64,000 nucleotides of DNA from positions 4,154,001 to 4,218,000 of the forward strand of contig NZ_AP022617.1 of NCBI RefSeq assembly GCF_010731575.1, read 5' to 3'. This stretch comes from Mycolicibacterium monacense. Its GTDB lineage: Bacteria; Actinomycetota; Actinomycetes; Mycobacteriales; Mycobacteriaceae. A model generated the notes under the pieces. It searched no databases. It was not told the DNA's origin and saw only the letters and a program-made list of their open reading frames with translations. Below, one piece after another: positions 57,183-64,000 of the stretch; positions within the stretch are counted from its first letter, which is position 1, and every line of letters starts with the position of its first letter. The position numbers were made by a program, and so were the translations under genes.

Positions 57183-58463
57183 GTGGTGGCTGTCAATGAA
57201 CCCATCGATCCTCTCGTTCGGCTGGCGATCTCGCAGTGGCCCGATAACGCTCCTCGCGGAGCGGTGTCGACGTTCTGCGCCGAGTACGGCATTTCGCGTA
57301 AGTCGTTCTACGAGTTGCGTAAGCGTGTGAAGACTGAGGGGCCGGCAGCGGTGCTCGAACCGATGACACGACGACCGAAGTCGAGTCCCTCGAAGCTGAG
57401 CGACGAGGTCAAGGAACAGGCCTTGGCCGTACGTGCCGCTCTGGAGGCCACCGGGCTGGATCACGGCCCGATCAGCGTGCACGACAAGATGCACGCGATG
57501 GGCCTAGAGCGGGTCCCTTCCACGGCGTCGCTGGCGCGGGTGTTCCGTGAGGCGGGCGTGGCTCGCCTGGAGCCGAAGAAGAAGCCGCGCTCGGCTTGGC
57601 GGCGTTTCGTCTACCCGGCGCCAAACGCATGCTGGCAACTCGACGCCACCGAGTACGTGTTGAGCGGCGGGCGCAGGTGCGTGATCTTTCAGCTCATCGA
57701 CGACCACTCCCGCTACGCGCTCGCCTCCCACGTCGCACTCAGCGAGACCGCCAAGGAGGCGATCGCCGTGGTAGATAAAGCCATCGCCGCCCACGGGGTG
57801 CCCCAACGGCTGCTGTCGGACAACGGGATCGCGCTCAACCCGTCACGGCGTGGGCATGTCGGCCAACTCGTCGCCCACCTGGCCGCCCTGGGCGTGGAGG
57901 CGATCACCGGCAAGCCCTACAAGCCGACCACCCAGGGCAAGAACGAACGTTTCCATCAGACCCTGTTCCGCTACCTCGACAAGCAGCCGATCGCCGAGTC
58001 GCTGGCCGAACTGCAGTGCCACGTCGACGCCTTCGACGGCATCTACAACACCGAACGCCCCCACCAAGGGCTACCGGGGCGTGTCACACCCCGCACGGCA
58101 TGGGAGGCAACCGCCAAAGCGCCGGCTCCTCGTCCCAAGCCCGACCCGCCCTCGTTCGACCACGCCGTAGTCAGACCACACCGGCCCGCACCGACGCCCG
58201 CGGACCTCCCACACGGCACTTCGGTCAAGACTCTCAATACCGCCGGCGCCTTCGTCCTCGCCGGCGTCACCTACAAAGTCGACGGACGACGCAGTCTCGA
58301 GCAGGTCCTAGTCGTCATCGACGGCGACAAGATCACCGCGGCCGACCTAGACGGCGAAGTCCTCATCGAACACACCCGCCCCGCACCCGGAATCACCTAC
58401 GTCGGCAACGGACGACCCCGCGGCCCACACCCCAAGACCACCCAAACGTCACCGAAGTCCTGA
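57183..58463 (+). CDS. IS481-family DDE transposase
   Basis: 426 residues from GTG at 57183. N-terminal HTH region (VSTFCAEYGISRKSFYELRK), then an rve integrase core: first Asp in CWQLDATEYVLSGG, second Asp in RLLSDNGIALNPSRRG, Glu in TTQGKNERFHQTLFRYLD. All three DDE residues are present, so it is probably active. The C-terminus has TLNTAGAFVLAGVTYKVDGR, a small beta domain seen in related transposases. The stop lies just before the right terminal repeat. Confidence 0.93.
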   Translation: MVAVNEPIDPLVRLAISQWPDNAPRGAVSTFCAEYGISRKSFYELRKRVKTEGPAAVLEPMTRRPKSSPSKLSDEVKEQALAVRAALEATGLDHGPISVHDKMHAMGLERVPSTASLARVFREAGVARLEPKKKPRSAWRRFVYPAPNACWQLDATEYVLSGGRRCVIFQLIDDHSRYALASHVALSETAKEAIAVVDKAIAAHGVPQRLLSDNGIALNPSRRGHVGQLVAHLAALGVEAITGKPYKPTTQGKNERFHQTLFRYLDKQPIAESLAELQCHVDAFDGIYNTERPHQGLPGRVTPRTAWEATAKAPAPRPKPDPPSFDHAVVRPHRPAPTPADLPHGTSVKTLNTAGAFVLAGVTYKVDGRRSLEQVLVVIDGDKITAADLDGEVLIEHTRPAPGITYVGNGRPRGPHPKTTQTSPKS

Positions 58464-58469
58464 CACATC

Positions 58470-58523
58470 AACCGTCACCGATGTCCTGATACAGAACGGT
58501 CACCGATGTTTTGAGACATCACA
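58470..58523. repeat. IS right terminal inverted repeat
   Basis: 54 nt ending GAGACATCACA, the reverse complement of the left end apart from a few mismatches near the tip. Confidence 0.9.
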
Positions 58524-58538
58524 GCGGGTTGTCACCCG
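58524..58538. repeat. Right target-site duplication of the IS element
   Basis: 15-bp GCGGGTTGTCACCCG, identical to 57074-57088. Confidence 0.9.
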
Positions 58539-58545
58539 TCGACGC

Positions 58546-58566
58546 TACAATCGAACACATGTTCGA
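58546..58566 (+). promoter_or_regulatory. Leaderless promoter with LexA/SOS box of the HNH gene
   Basis: TCGAAC-N4-GTTCGA at 58551-58566 exactly matches the mycobacterial SOS-box consensus, with arms extended to ATCGAACA/TGTTCGAT. TACAAT (58546-58551) is a strong -10 whose predicted start point falls at the ATG (58559). LexA bound here would cover both the -10 edge and the start codon. Confidence 0.8.
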
Positions 58567-60034
58567 TACGGTGTTTGCGGGGCTGGAGGAGTCCGCGCTT
58601 CTTGCTGCGATCGAGCAGTCCGCGCGTGAGGAGGCGCAGGCCGGGGCGCGGAAGTTGGCCGCGATCGCGGAACTGGTGCATCTGACGGTGACCTGCGACG
58701 AGGAGTGCGACGGATGGGTGTATGACTCGTGGGCTGCGGCCGCCTCCGAGATCGGGGCGGTGTTGAACATCGGCCACAAGCGGGCGTCGGGGCAGATGCG
58801 GATCGCGGTCGCCCTGCGTGACCGGCTGCCCAAGGTCGCGGCGCTGTACCTGCAGGGGCGGTTGAGTGCCCGGTTGATCTCCGAGATCAGCTGGCGCACC
58901 CGCCTGGTCGACGACGAGCAGGTGCTGGGGCTGTTGGATGCGGCGCTGGCCGAGGCGGCGTTGCGGTGGGGGCCGTTGTCGGAGGCGCGGTTGGCCCGGG
59001 CCCTCGATGCGGTGATCCACCGGTATGACCGGGATGCGGTGATCCGAGCCAAAGACACCGTCAAGACCCGCGACTTCCATATCGGATCCGTTGATGATCC
59101 CGACGAGTTGGTGTTGGTCTGGGGTCAGCTGCTGGGCTGTGACGCCGCAGCGCTGTCGGCGCGGATCGCCGCGTTGCTCAAAGGGATCTGCGACAACGAC
59201 CCGCGCAGCGTGGGTGAGCGGCGCTCGTGTGCGGTGGGCGCCATCGTCCAGGGCCACGACCATCTGCCGTGCCGCTGCGGCTCCCCCGCATGCGCGGCAG
59301 CAGCGCCGGAGAAGTCGAATGTGGTCATCTCGGTGATCGCCGATCCGGCCGCGGTCGAGGCGGCCCAGAAGCTGATCGCCGCCGAGGACGAACACCACGC
59401 CGCGAAGGACGAGCCCGAACCCGTCCCGTGCCCGCAGGATTCGGGGGTGGCGTTGCTGCCCGGGGTGAAGCTCCTGCCGATCGTGGCGTTGGCCGAGGCG
59501 ATCCGCGGTGGAGCGGCGATCAAACCGTTGTGGCTGCCCGGCCCGGATCCCGAACCGCACTACCGGCCCTCGGCCACGCTGGCCGCGTTCGTGCGCGCCC
59601 GCGACCTGTTCTGCCGCTTCCCCGGCTGCGACGTGCCCGCCGAGCGCTGCGATATCGACCATGTCGTGCCGTGGCCGTACGGACCCACCCACGCGTCGAA
59701 CCTGAACTGCAAATGCCGCACCCACCACCTGGGAAAGACCTTCTGGGACGGCTGGCATGACGAACAATCACCTGACGGCACGGTGACCTGGACAACGCCG
59801 ACCGGCAAGCGCCACACCACGGTGCCGGGCAGCCGGCTGTTCTTCCCCGAATGGGACACCACCACCGCCGAGTTACCGCCGCTGGCCCAACCGCCCCCGG
59901 ACCCCGGGCGCACCGCGAAGATGCCCAAGCGACGACGCACCCGCGCCGCCGACAACGCCGCCCGCGTCAAAGCCGAACGCGAACACAACGCCGCCCAACG
60001 AAATTCGCGCGCGGAGCGACCACCACCGTTCTGA
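58559..60034 (+). CDS. HNH endonuclease of the 13E12/DUF222 repeat family
   Basis: 491 residues from the ATG inside the SOS box. DUF222 domain over the first about 300 residues (ALLAAIEQSAREEAQAGARK, ASEIGAVLNIGHKRASGQMR), then an HNH nuclease core: FCRFPGCDVPAERCDIDHVV PWPYGPTHASNLNCKCRTHH, with paired cysteines for a zinc site. The C-terminus is basic and disordered. Several 13E12 genes in M. tuberculosis are LexA-regulated, which fits the SOS box. Substrate DNA is unknown. Codon use looks like its neighbours. Confidence 0.92.
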   Translation: MFDTVFAGLEESALLAAIEQSAREEAQAGARKLAAIAELVHLTVTCDEECDGWVYDSWAAAASEIGAVLNIGHKRASGQMRIAVALRDRLPKVAALYLQGRLSARLISEISWRTRLVDDEQVLGLLDAALAEAALRWGPLSEARLARALDAVIHRYDRDAVIRAKDTVKTRDFHIGSVDDPDELVLVWGQLLGCDAAALSARIAALLKGICDNDPRSVGERRSCAVGAIVQGHDHLPCRCGSPACAAAAPEKSNVVISVIADPAAVEAAQKLIAAEDEHHAAKDEPEPVPCPQDSGVALLPGVKLLPIVALAEAIRGGAAIKPLWLPGPDPEPHYRPSATLAAFVRARDLFCRFPGCDVPAERCDIDHVVPWPYGPTHASNLNCKCRTHHLGKTFWDGWHDEQSPDGTVTWTTPTGKRHTTVPGSRLFFPEWDTTTAELPPLAQPPPDPGRTAKMPKRRRTRAADNAARVKAEREHNAAQRNSRAERPPPF

Positions 60035-60041
60035 CGAACGG

Positions 60042-60623
60042 CTAGCGAGAGCGGCCGTGCGGTGCCCGCAATCCGAGCGCGCGGCGGCCGGCCGCGATCA
60101 GCTGATCGCGCAGCTCCGCATCGTCGGCGTCACCGTAGTCGGCGCCTGCCGCCGAGGCGATCCCGGACATGACGACCGCGGCTTTCACCTGACCGCCCAG
60201 GCCGGGTTCGACGGCGGCGAACACGGCCATCTGACGCTCCACGACCGCACCCCAGTCCGCGCGGATCCGCAGCAGGGCGACGACGCCGGGGTCGCCGGTG
60301 AGCAACGGGATCAGGTCGCGGTGGGCCGCGGCCAGCGCGGCGTAACCGCAGAGCAGGTGGTCGGCGCGGGCGCGGACTCCGGTGCGGGCCTCGGCTGCCT
60401 CGACGAGGGCGGTCACCTCGGCGATGAGCGGTTCCATCACCGCGCTCAGGAGTTCGTCGCGGGTGCGGAAGTGGTGGTAGATGGCCGACTTCGTCAGGCC
60501 GAGTTCGTCGGAGATCATCTGCAGTGACGTACCGGCCACGCTGTGTTGTTTGAACAGCTCGATCGCCACGTCGATGAGACGCTGCCGGGTCGGTCCCCCG
60601 TGGGCGATTGTCTGGCTGCTCAC
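60042..60623 (-). CDS. TetR-family regulator of the P450 operon
   Basis: 193 residues. HTH at about 12-58: RQRLIDVAIELFKQHSVAGT, SLQMISDELGLTKSAIYHHF. GTG start at 60623 with TAGAGT (60631-60636, minus strand) 7 nt upstream, so leaderless. It diverges from the P450 gene across three 16-bp sites; it almost certainly represses both itself and the P450 operon. Helical C-terminal ligand domain, ligand unknown. Confidence 0.92.
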   Translation of the reverse strand: MSSQTIAHGGPTRQRLIDVAIELFKQHSVAGTSLQMISDELGLTKSAIYHHFRTRDELLSAVMEPLIAEVTALVEAAEARTGVRARADHLLCGYAALAAAHRDLIPLLTGDPGVVALLRIRADWGAVVERQMAVFAAVEPGLGGQVKAAVVMSGIASAAGADYGDADDAELRDQLIAAGRRALGLRAPHGRSR

Positions 60624-60630
60624 ACTCCAG

Positions 60631-60705
60631 ACTCTACCTGACCATTCGTACAGGAATCTGCTGTACGTTTGGTCAGGAGAGACCTGTACGGTTGGTCAGT
60701 AGATT
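60631..60705. promoter_or_regulatory. Three phased TetR operators in the divergent promoter
   Basis: Sites of the form CTGTACGNTTGGTCAG lie at 60661-60676 and 60684-60699 (direct), and the inverse CTGACCATTCGTACAG at 60638-60653. Their starts are 23 bp apart each. TAGATT (60700-60705) is the P450 -10; TAGAGT on the minus strand (60631-60636) is the TetR -10. Sites 1 and 3 abut the two -10 boxes. Confidence 0.6.
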
Positions 60706-60735
60706 CGCGCCGCCGACCACGCCCTAGGAGAGCAT

Positions 60736-62007
60736 GTGACGACCCTTGAATCGCTCGACTTCTTCCACGACGAGACGCTGATCGACGACCCCTACCCGGT
60801 GCTGAACCAGATGCGCGAGGCCGGCCCCGTGCTGCGTGAACCGGTCCACGGCGTCATGATCGTCACCGGCTACGACGAAGCGCTCGCCGTCCTCGGCGAC
60901 CCCGAGACGTTCTCCTCGTGCAACTCCGTGACCGGACCCATTCCGGGCTTCCCGGTTCCCCTCGAGGGTCTGGACGGTGCCGAGGTGAGCGCGCTGATCG
61001 ACGCGCACCGCGAGGAGTTGCCGTTCAGTGACCAGCTGCCCTCGTTCGACCCGCCCAAGCACACCGCGCACCGTTCGCTGCTGTCCCGCCTCATCACACC
61101 CAAGCGGCTCAAGGAGAACGAGGAGTTCATGTGGACCCTCGCCGACCGGGTGCTCGACCCGTTCCTGGCGCAGGGTGGCGGCGAATTCATCCGGCAGGTC
61201 GCGGGCAAATTCGCCCTTCTCGTCGTCGCCGACCTGCTCGGCGTGCCCGAGGAGGACCACGCCGAGCTGACCGCGAGGCTCACCGGCGACATGGCACTCG
61301 GCAGCACCGATGACACCGTCATGGAGCACGCCCCGCTGGAGTACCTCTACACCCGCTTCACCGACTACATCGACGACCGTCGCAAGGCGCCGCGCGACGA
61401 CATCATGACGGGGATGGCGCTCGCGACCTTCCCGGACGGGTCGACGCCCGAGGTCATCGATGTCGTCCGGGTCGCCGCCAACCTGTTCTCCGCCGGTCAG
61501 GAGACCACCGTCCGGTTGCTGTCGACGGCGCTGCAGCTGGTCGCCGAGAATGCGGAACTGCAGGCTGCACTGCGTGATTCGCCGGACAAGATCTCCAACT
61601 TCAACGAGGAGTGCCTGCGCTTCGAGAGCCCCATCAAGGGGGACTTCCGATTGGCCCGCGCGACGACGACCCTGGGCGGCGTCGAGATCCCCGCAGGGAC
61701 GACGCTGATGGTCCACCTCGGGGCCGCCAACCGCGACCCCCGCCACTTCGACAACCCGAACGTCTTCGACCCGGACCGACCGAATGCCCGGCGCCACATC
61801 GGCTTCGGCAGGGGTGTGCACAGCTGCATCGGCGCACCACTCGCGCGCGCCGAGGGCCGGGTGCTCCTGGAGCGGCTGCTGGCACGCACCACCGCCATCA
61901 CCATCGACGAGGCCGCACACGGACCAGCCGGTGCACGGCGCTACGCCTACGTGCCGACCTACGTCCTGCGCGGCCTGACCGATCTGCACGTCAAGGTCAC
62001 CCGATGA
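60736..62007 (+). CDS. Cytochrome P450
   Basis: 423 residues, soluble bacterial P450. Haem ligand C364 in GFGRGVHSCIGAPLARAEGR; I-helix AANLFSAGQETTVRLLSTAL; ExxR in NFNEECLRFESP; a K-helix/meander region FDPDRPNARRH. GTG start with AGGAG six nt upstream. The subfamily is not identified and the substrate is unknown. It is coupled to the ferredoxin by ATGA overlap. Confidence 0.94.
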   Translation: MTTLESLDFFHDETLIDDPYPVLNQMREAGPVLREPVHGVMIVTGYDEALAVLGDPETFSSCNSVTGPIPGFPVPLEGLDGAEVSALIDAHREELPFSDQLPSFDPPKHTAHRSLLSRLITPKRLKENEEFMWTLADRVLDPFLAQGGGEFIRQVAGKFALLVVADLLGVPEEDHAELTARLTGDMALGSTDDTVMEHAPLEYLYTRFTDYIDDRRKAPRDDIMTGMALATFPDGSTPEVIDVVRVAANLFSAGQETTVRLLSTALQLVAENAELQAALRDSPDKISNFNEECLRFESPIKGDFRLARATTTLGGVEIPAGTTLMVHLGAANRDPRHFDNPNVFDPDRPNARRHIGFGRGVHSCIGAPLARAEGRVLLERLLARTTAITIDEAAHGPAGARRYAYVPTYVLRGLTDLHVKVTR

Positions 62008-62210
62008 GGGTCACCGTCGACGACGACCTCTGCCGCGGCCACGGGGTCTGCGCGGCGGTGTGCCCGTCGGTGTTCGTCATCACCGACGGCGGCTATGCCG
62101 AAGCCACCGCCGACGGCATCCCGCCGGACCTCGAGGCCTCGGTGCGCGAGGCGGTCGACGGGTGTCCCGAACACGCCATCCACATCAAAGAGGAGAACCA
62201 TGTCAACTGA
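62004..62210 (+). CDS. 3Fe-4S ferredoxin, P450 partner
   Basis: 68 residues. Cluster motif DDDLCRGHGVCAAVCPSVFV with the last ligand in VDGCPEHAI: C-x2-H-x2-C-x3-C-P, the usual mycobacterial P450 redox partner with His at the variable position. It carries electrons to the adjacent P450. ATG overlaps the P450 stop. Confidence 0.93.
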   Translation: MRVTVDDDLCRGHGVCAAVCPSVFVITDGGYAEATADGIPPDLEASVREAVDGCPEHAIHIKEENHVN

Positions 62211-63054
62211 TTTCGACCGCAGAGAGCGCAAGGCCTTCGACCTGACCGGCAAGGTCGTCGTCGTGGTGGGAGCGGGACAGAGCCCGGGCCCCGGCATGGG
62301 CAACGGGCGCGCGATCTCGCTCCTGGCGGCACGTCACGGCGCGGAGGTCGTGGCGGTCGACCTGAACCCGGCCGCGGTGAAAGAGACCGTCGAGATGATC
62401 CTCGCCGAGGGCGGCAAGGCCTACGCCATCGAGGCGGACGTCGCCGAGAAGGACGATTGCCGGCGAATCTTCGACACGGCGATGGCCACCAGCGGTCGTG
62501 TCGACGGCATGGTCTACAGCGTCGCGACCAATCCGCCGTTCGACATCGAGACGAACTCGATGACCGTCGAGAACTTCAACCGCGGCATCAACGTCAACAT
62601 GCTCGGGTGCTACTACTGCAATCTGTATGCCGCACAGTGCATGGAGCGCAACGACGGGGACTCCACCGGCAGCATCGTCAACCTCTCGTCGATCGCGAGC
62701 GTGAAGAACGAACTCGGTCTGAACATCGGCATCATGCCCTATGCGCTGGGCAAGAGCGGTCTGAACCAGATCACCGAACTGACCGCCGTGCAGTACGCGG
62801 CGGCCGGCATCCGCGCCAACACGTTGATGCTGGGCCCCATCGATTCCGTTCTGGCGAAGAATGATTCGCAGTCGCTCTTCGGATTGGACGCCGAGGAGGC
62901 GACCCAGCGGCACAACGAGGTCGTCAAGCTCAAGATGGGCCGCGGCAGCGTTTGGGAGAGCGCCTACGCCGCCGTGTATCTGCTCGCCGACGAATCGCGG
63001 TTCATGACCGGACAGCAGATCCGGCTCGATGGTGGCGCCACCTTGGTGCGGTGA
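62200..63054 (+). CDS. Short-chain dehydrogenase/reductase in P450 operon
   Basis: 284 residues from ATG at 62200, overlapping the ferredoxin end by eleven bases with AGGAG upstream. The cofactor loop is VVVVGAGQSPGPGMGNGRAI, longer than usual after the Gly motif; catalytic Tyr/Lys in GIMPYALGKSGLNQ and Ser in IVNLSSIASVKN. It probably oxidises the alcohol made by the P450, in a three-gene oxidation module. The last 53 nt overlap the convergent P450. Confidence 0.88.
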   Translation: MSTDFDRRERKAFDLTGKVVVVVGAGQSPGPGMGNGRAISLLAARHGAEVVAVDLNPAAVKETVEMILAEGGKAYAIEADVAEKDDCRRIFDTAMATSGRVDGMVYSVATNPPFDIETNSMTVENFNRGINVNMLGCYYCNLYAAQCMERNDGDSTGSIVNLSSIASVKNELGLNIGIMPYALGKSGLNQITELTAVQYAAAGIRANTLMLGPIDSVLAKNDSQSLFGLDAEEATQRHNEVVKLKMGRGSVWESAYAAVYLLADESRFMTGQQIRLDGGATLVR

Positions 63055-64000
63055 CCACCGCGAACTCCAACCCGTGCTGGTTCAACGTCACCGGCAGCGG
63101 TTCGTCCGGTGAGAGGTGTGGCATCGACGAAATTCGGAAGTCCAACGCGCTCAACAGGTTCGCCAACAGCGTGCTGGTCGTGAACAACGCCAGGTTGCGT
63201 CCGGGGCACTCGGCCGGACCGGCGGAGAACGGCACCAACTGCGGATAGGAGCGGGCGCGGCCGTCGAGCCAGATGTCGGGCACGAAGTCGTTCGCGAACG
63301 GCAACAGCTTCGGGTCGCGGTGGAACGCCGGCGTCACGATCATGAGCCCGGCGCCCTTCTCGGTCGTCTCGCGCAGGATCGTCGGCGTGGTCGGCCACAA
63401 CCGCACCGACTCCAGTACGCACGCCCGCAGGAACGGCCGCAGCCTCAGCCGGTCCGGCTCCGCGGCATCCTCGATCGCCCTGGCCATCGCCGCCGGATGC
63501 GTCGCCAGTACGGCCAGCGCCCGCAACTGCGCGATCCCCGCGGCGTCGAAGGCGAACAGCCACTGCGGGAGCGGGCCCACCGGATCGACGGCACCGCTCG
63601 CGGGCACCGCGGCGGCCAATGTTCCGATCTGCGGATCCTCCACGTAGTCGTAGAGCCGCTCGAGGAACCTCGCCCGCGTGCGGTAGTGCGGCATCGACAG
63701 GAACGACCAGTTGCGCGCCCTGCGCAGCCGCAGCAGCGCATCGGTGATCTCGTCGTCGTCGCGGGCGCGGTCGCCGAGTGCGATCCGGCGCACGATCCGC
63801 CACCACGCGGCCATGAACTGGTTCGCATCCATGGTGCCGCGGGCGGTGACCTCATCCGTCAACTCGCGCGCCTCCGCGGCGATCACGTCGCCGAAAGCAC
63901 CGGCGAGGCGGTGCATCTCGGCACCTGAGTCGAGTGCCGCGTCGTCGAGGTCGCGCCGCTGGGACCACTCGAGGGACTTGCGCTCCTCACGGTTGGCCGG
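63002..64000 (-). CDS. Second cytochrome P450, N-terminus beyond the window
   Basis: The open frame continues past the right edge (PANREERKSLEWSQRRDLDD upstream of the first visible Met), so the 304-residue Met start is not the true one. P450 features are LPFANDFVPDIWLDGRARSY, haem loop VPFSAGPAECPGRNLALF and ExxR in VLESVRLWPTTP. It is convergent with the SDR gene and overlaps it by 53 nt. The C-terminus is complete. Confidence 0.88.
   Translation of the reverse strand, partial: PANREERKSLEWSQRRDLDDAALDSGAEMHRLAGAFGDVIAAEARELTDEVTARGTMDANQFMAAWWRIVRRIALGDRARDDDEITDALLRLRRARNWSFLSMPHYRTRARFLERLYDYVEDPQIGTLAAAVPASGAVDPVGPLPQWLFAFDAAGIAQLRALAVLATHPAAMARAIEDAAEPDRLRLRPFLRACVLESVRLWPTTPTILRETTEKGAGLMIVTPAFHRDPKLLPFANDFVPDIWLDGRARSYPQLVPFSAGPAECPGRNLALFTTSTLLANLLSALDFRISSMPHLSPDEPLPVTLNQHGLEFAVVTAPRWRHHRAGSAVRS

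Larger units (their letters stand above)
57089..58523 (+). mobile_element. IS481-family insertion sequence
   Basis: 1435 bp, complete: 54-bp imperfect terminal inverted repeats, a single intact transposase gene and 15-bp flanking direct repeats. Exact flanking repeats and an open transposase frame suggest a recent insertion. The right end repeats the ACATCGGTGAC core three times in inverse orientation, giving about three binding units per end. The insertion separates the peptidase gene from the SOS-box promoter of the HNH gene without breaking either. Confidence 0.93.

Noticed and set aside
57089..64000. Composite transposon carrying the HNH gene and P450 cluster
   Set aside because: Only one IS copy is present, and its 15-bp target repeats flank the single element.

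Overview
This is about 64 kb of high-GC (roughly two-thirds G+C by eye) actinobacterial chromosome. Gene content and order match the conserved mycobacterial block known in Mycobacterium tuberculosis as about Rv0457c to Rv0513, read in the opposite direction: hemB-hemD-hemC-hemA, bS22, proC, ppx, senX3/regX3, gpm1, mshA, lprQ, murB, deoC, hbhA, fadB2, aceA/icl1, ramB, lpdC, prolyl oligopeptidase. A free-living, rapidly growing Mycolicibacterium is the best guess. Species-specific material includes a PPK2 kinase, a nuclease-like gene with palindromic repeats, duplicated DUF2505 genes, an IS481-type insertion and a P450 cluster. Species and synteny statements come from memory of the families; no database search was run.

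Layout. 1-4.3 kb: partial flavin-oxidoreductase-like gene, a DUF2236 oxygenase with a TetR regulator, and a run of small membrane proteins, several with overlapping ends. 4.3-9.6 kb: haem/sirohaem operon (hemA-hemC-hemD-hemB, minus strand) led by a glutaredoxin-like gene. 9.6-19.9 kb: envelope lipid and housekeeping genes (HAD phosphatase, hot-dog dehydratase, acyltransferase, SDR-like epimerase, ribosomal protein bS22, proC, thioesterase, exopolyphosphatase). 19.9-26.8 kb: RegX3/SenX3 phosphate two-component system, phosphoglycerate mutase, MshA of mycothiol synthesis, a ROK regulator and an SDR. 26.8-35.7 kb: cell wall (lipoprotein L,D-transpeptidase, MurB), DUF2505 pair, methyltransferase, Na+/solute symporter, nitrilase-like amidohydrolase, DUF2993 protein, deoC. 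35.7-39.9 kb: hbhA and its XRE gene, DUF445 protein, TetR and PPK2. 39.9-48 kb: glyoxylate/fatty-acid section (fadB2, aceA, acyl-ACP thioesterase, ramB, lpdC). 48-57 kb: an aldehyde/acetoin-type operon with its GAF regulator, facing a flavin monooxygenase, then prolyl oligopeptidase. 57-64 kb: IS481-family element, an HNH endonuclease of the 13E12/DUF222 family under an apparent SOS box, and a TetR-controlled P450-ferredoxin-SDR operon facing a second, truncated P450.

Regulatory DNA is unusually readable here. At least thirteen genes have a TANNNT hexamer 6-9 nt before the start codon, the mark of mycobacterial leaderless transcription. Five operator-like arrays stand out: a four-half-site dyad at 53120-53159, three 16-bp sites at exact 23-bp pitch at 60638-60699, an LexA/SOS box on the HNH start codon, TGCGAAGG motifs shared by aceA and ramB, and a nest of CAGTA/TACTG palindromes at 43391-43441.

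The most novel-looking item is a 64-66-nt palindromic element present three times within 2 kb (39925-39990, 40888-40951, 41830-41893). Two copies bracket a gene with an AbiEi-like N-terminus and a DUF559/Vsr-like nuclease C-terminus; the second copy encodes the gene's last codons and stop.
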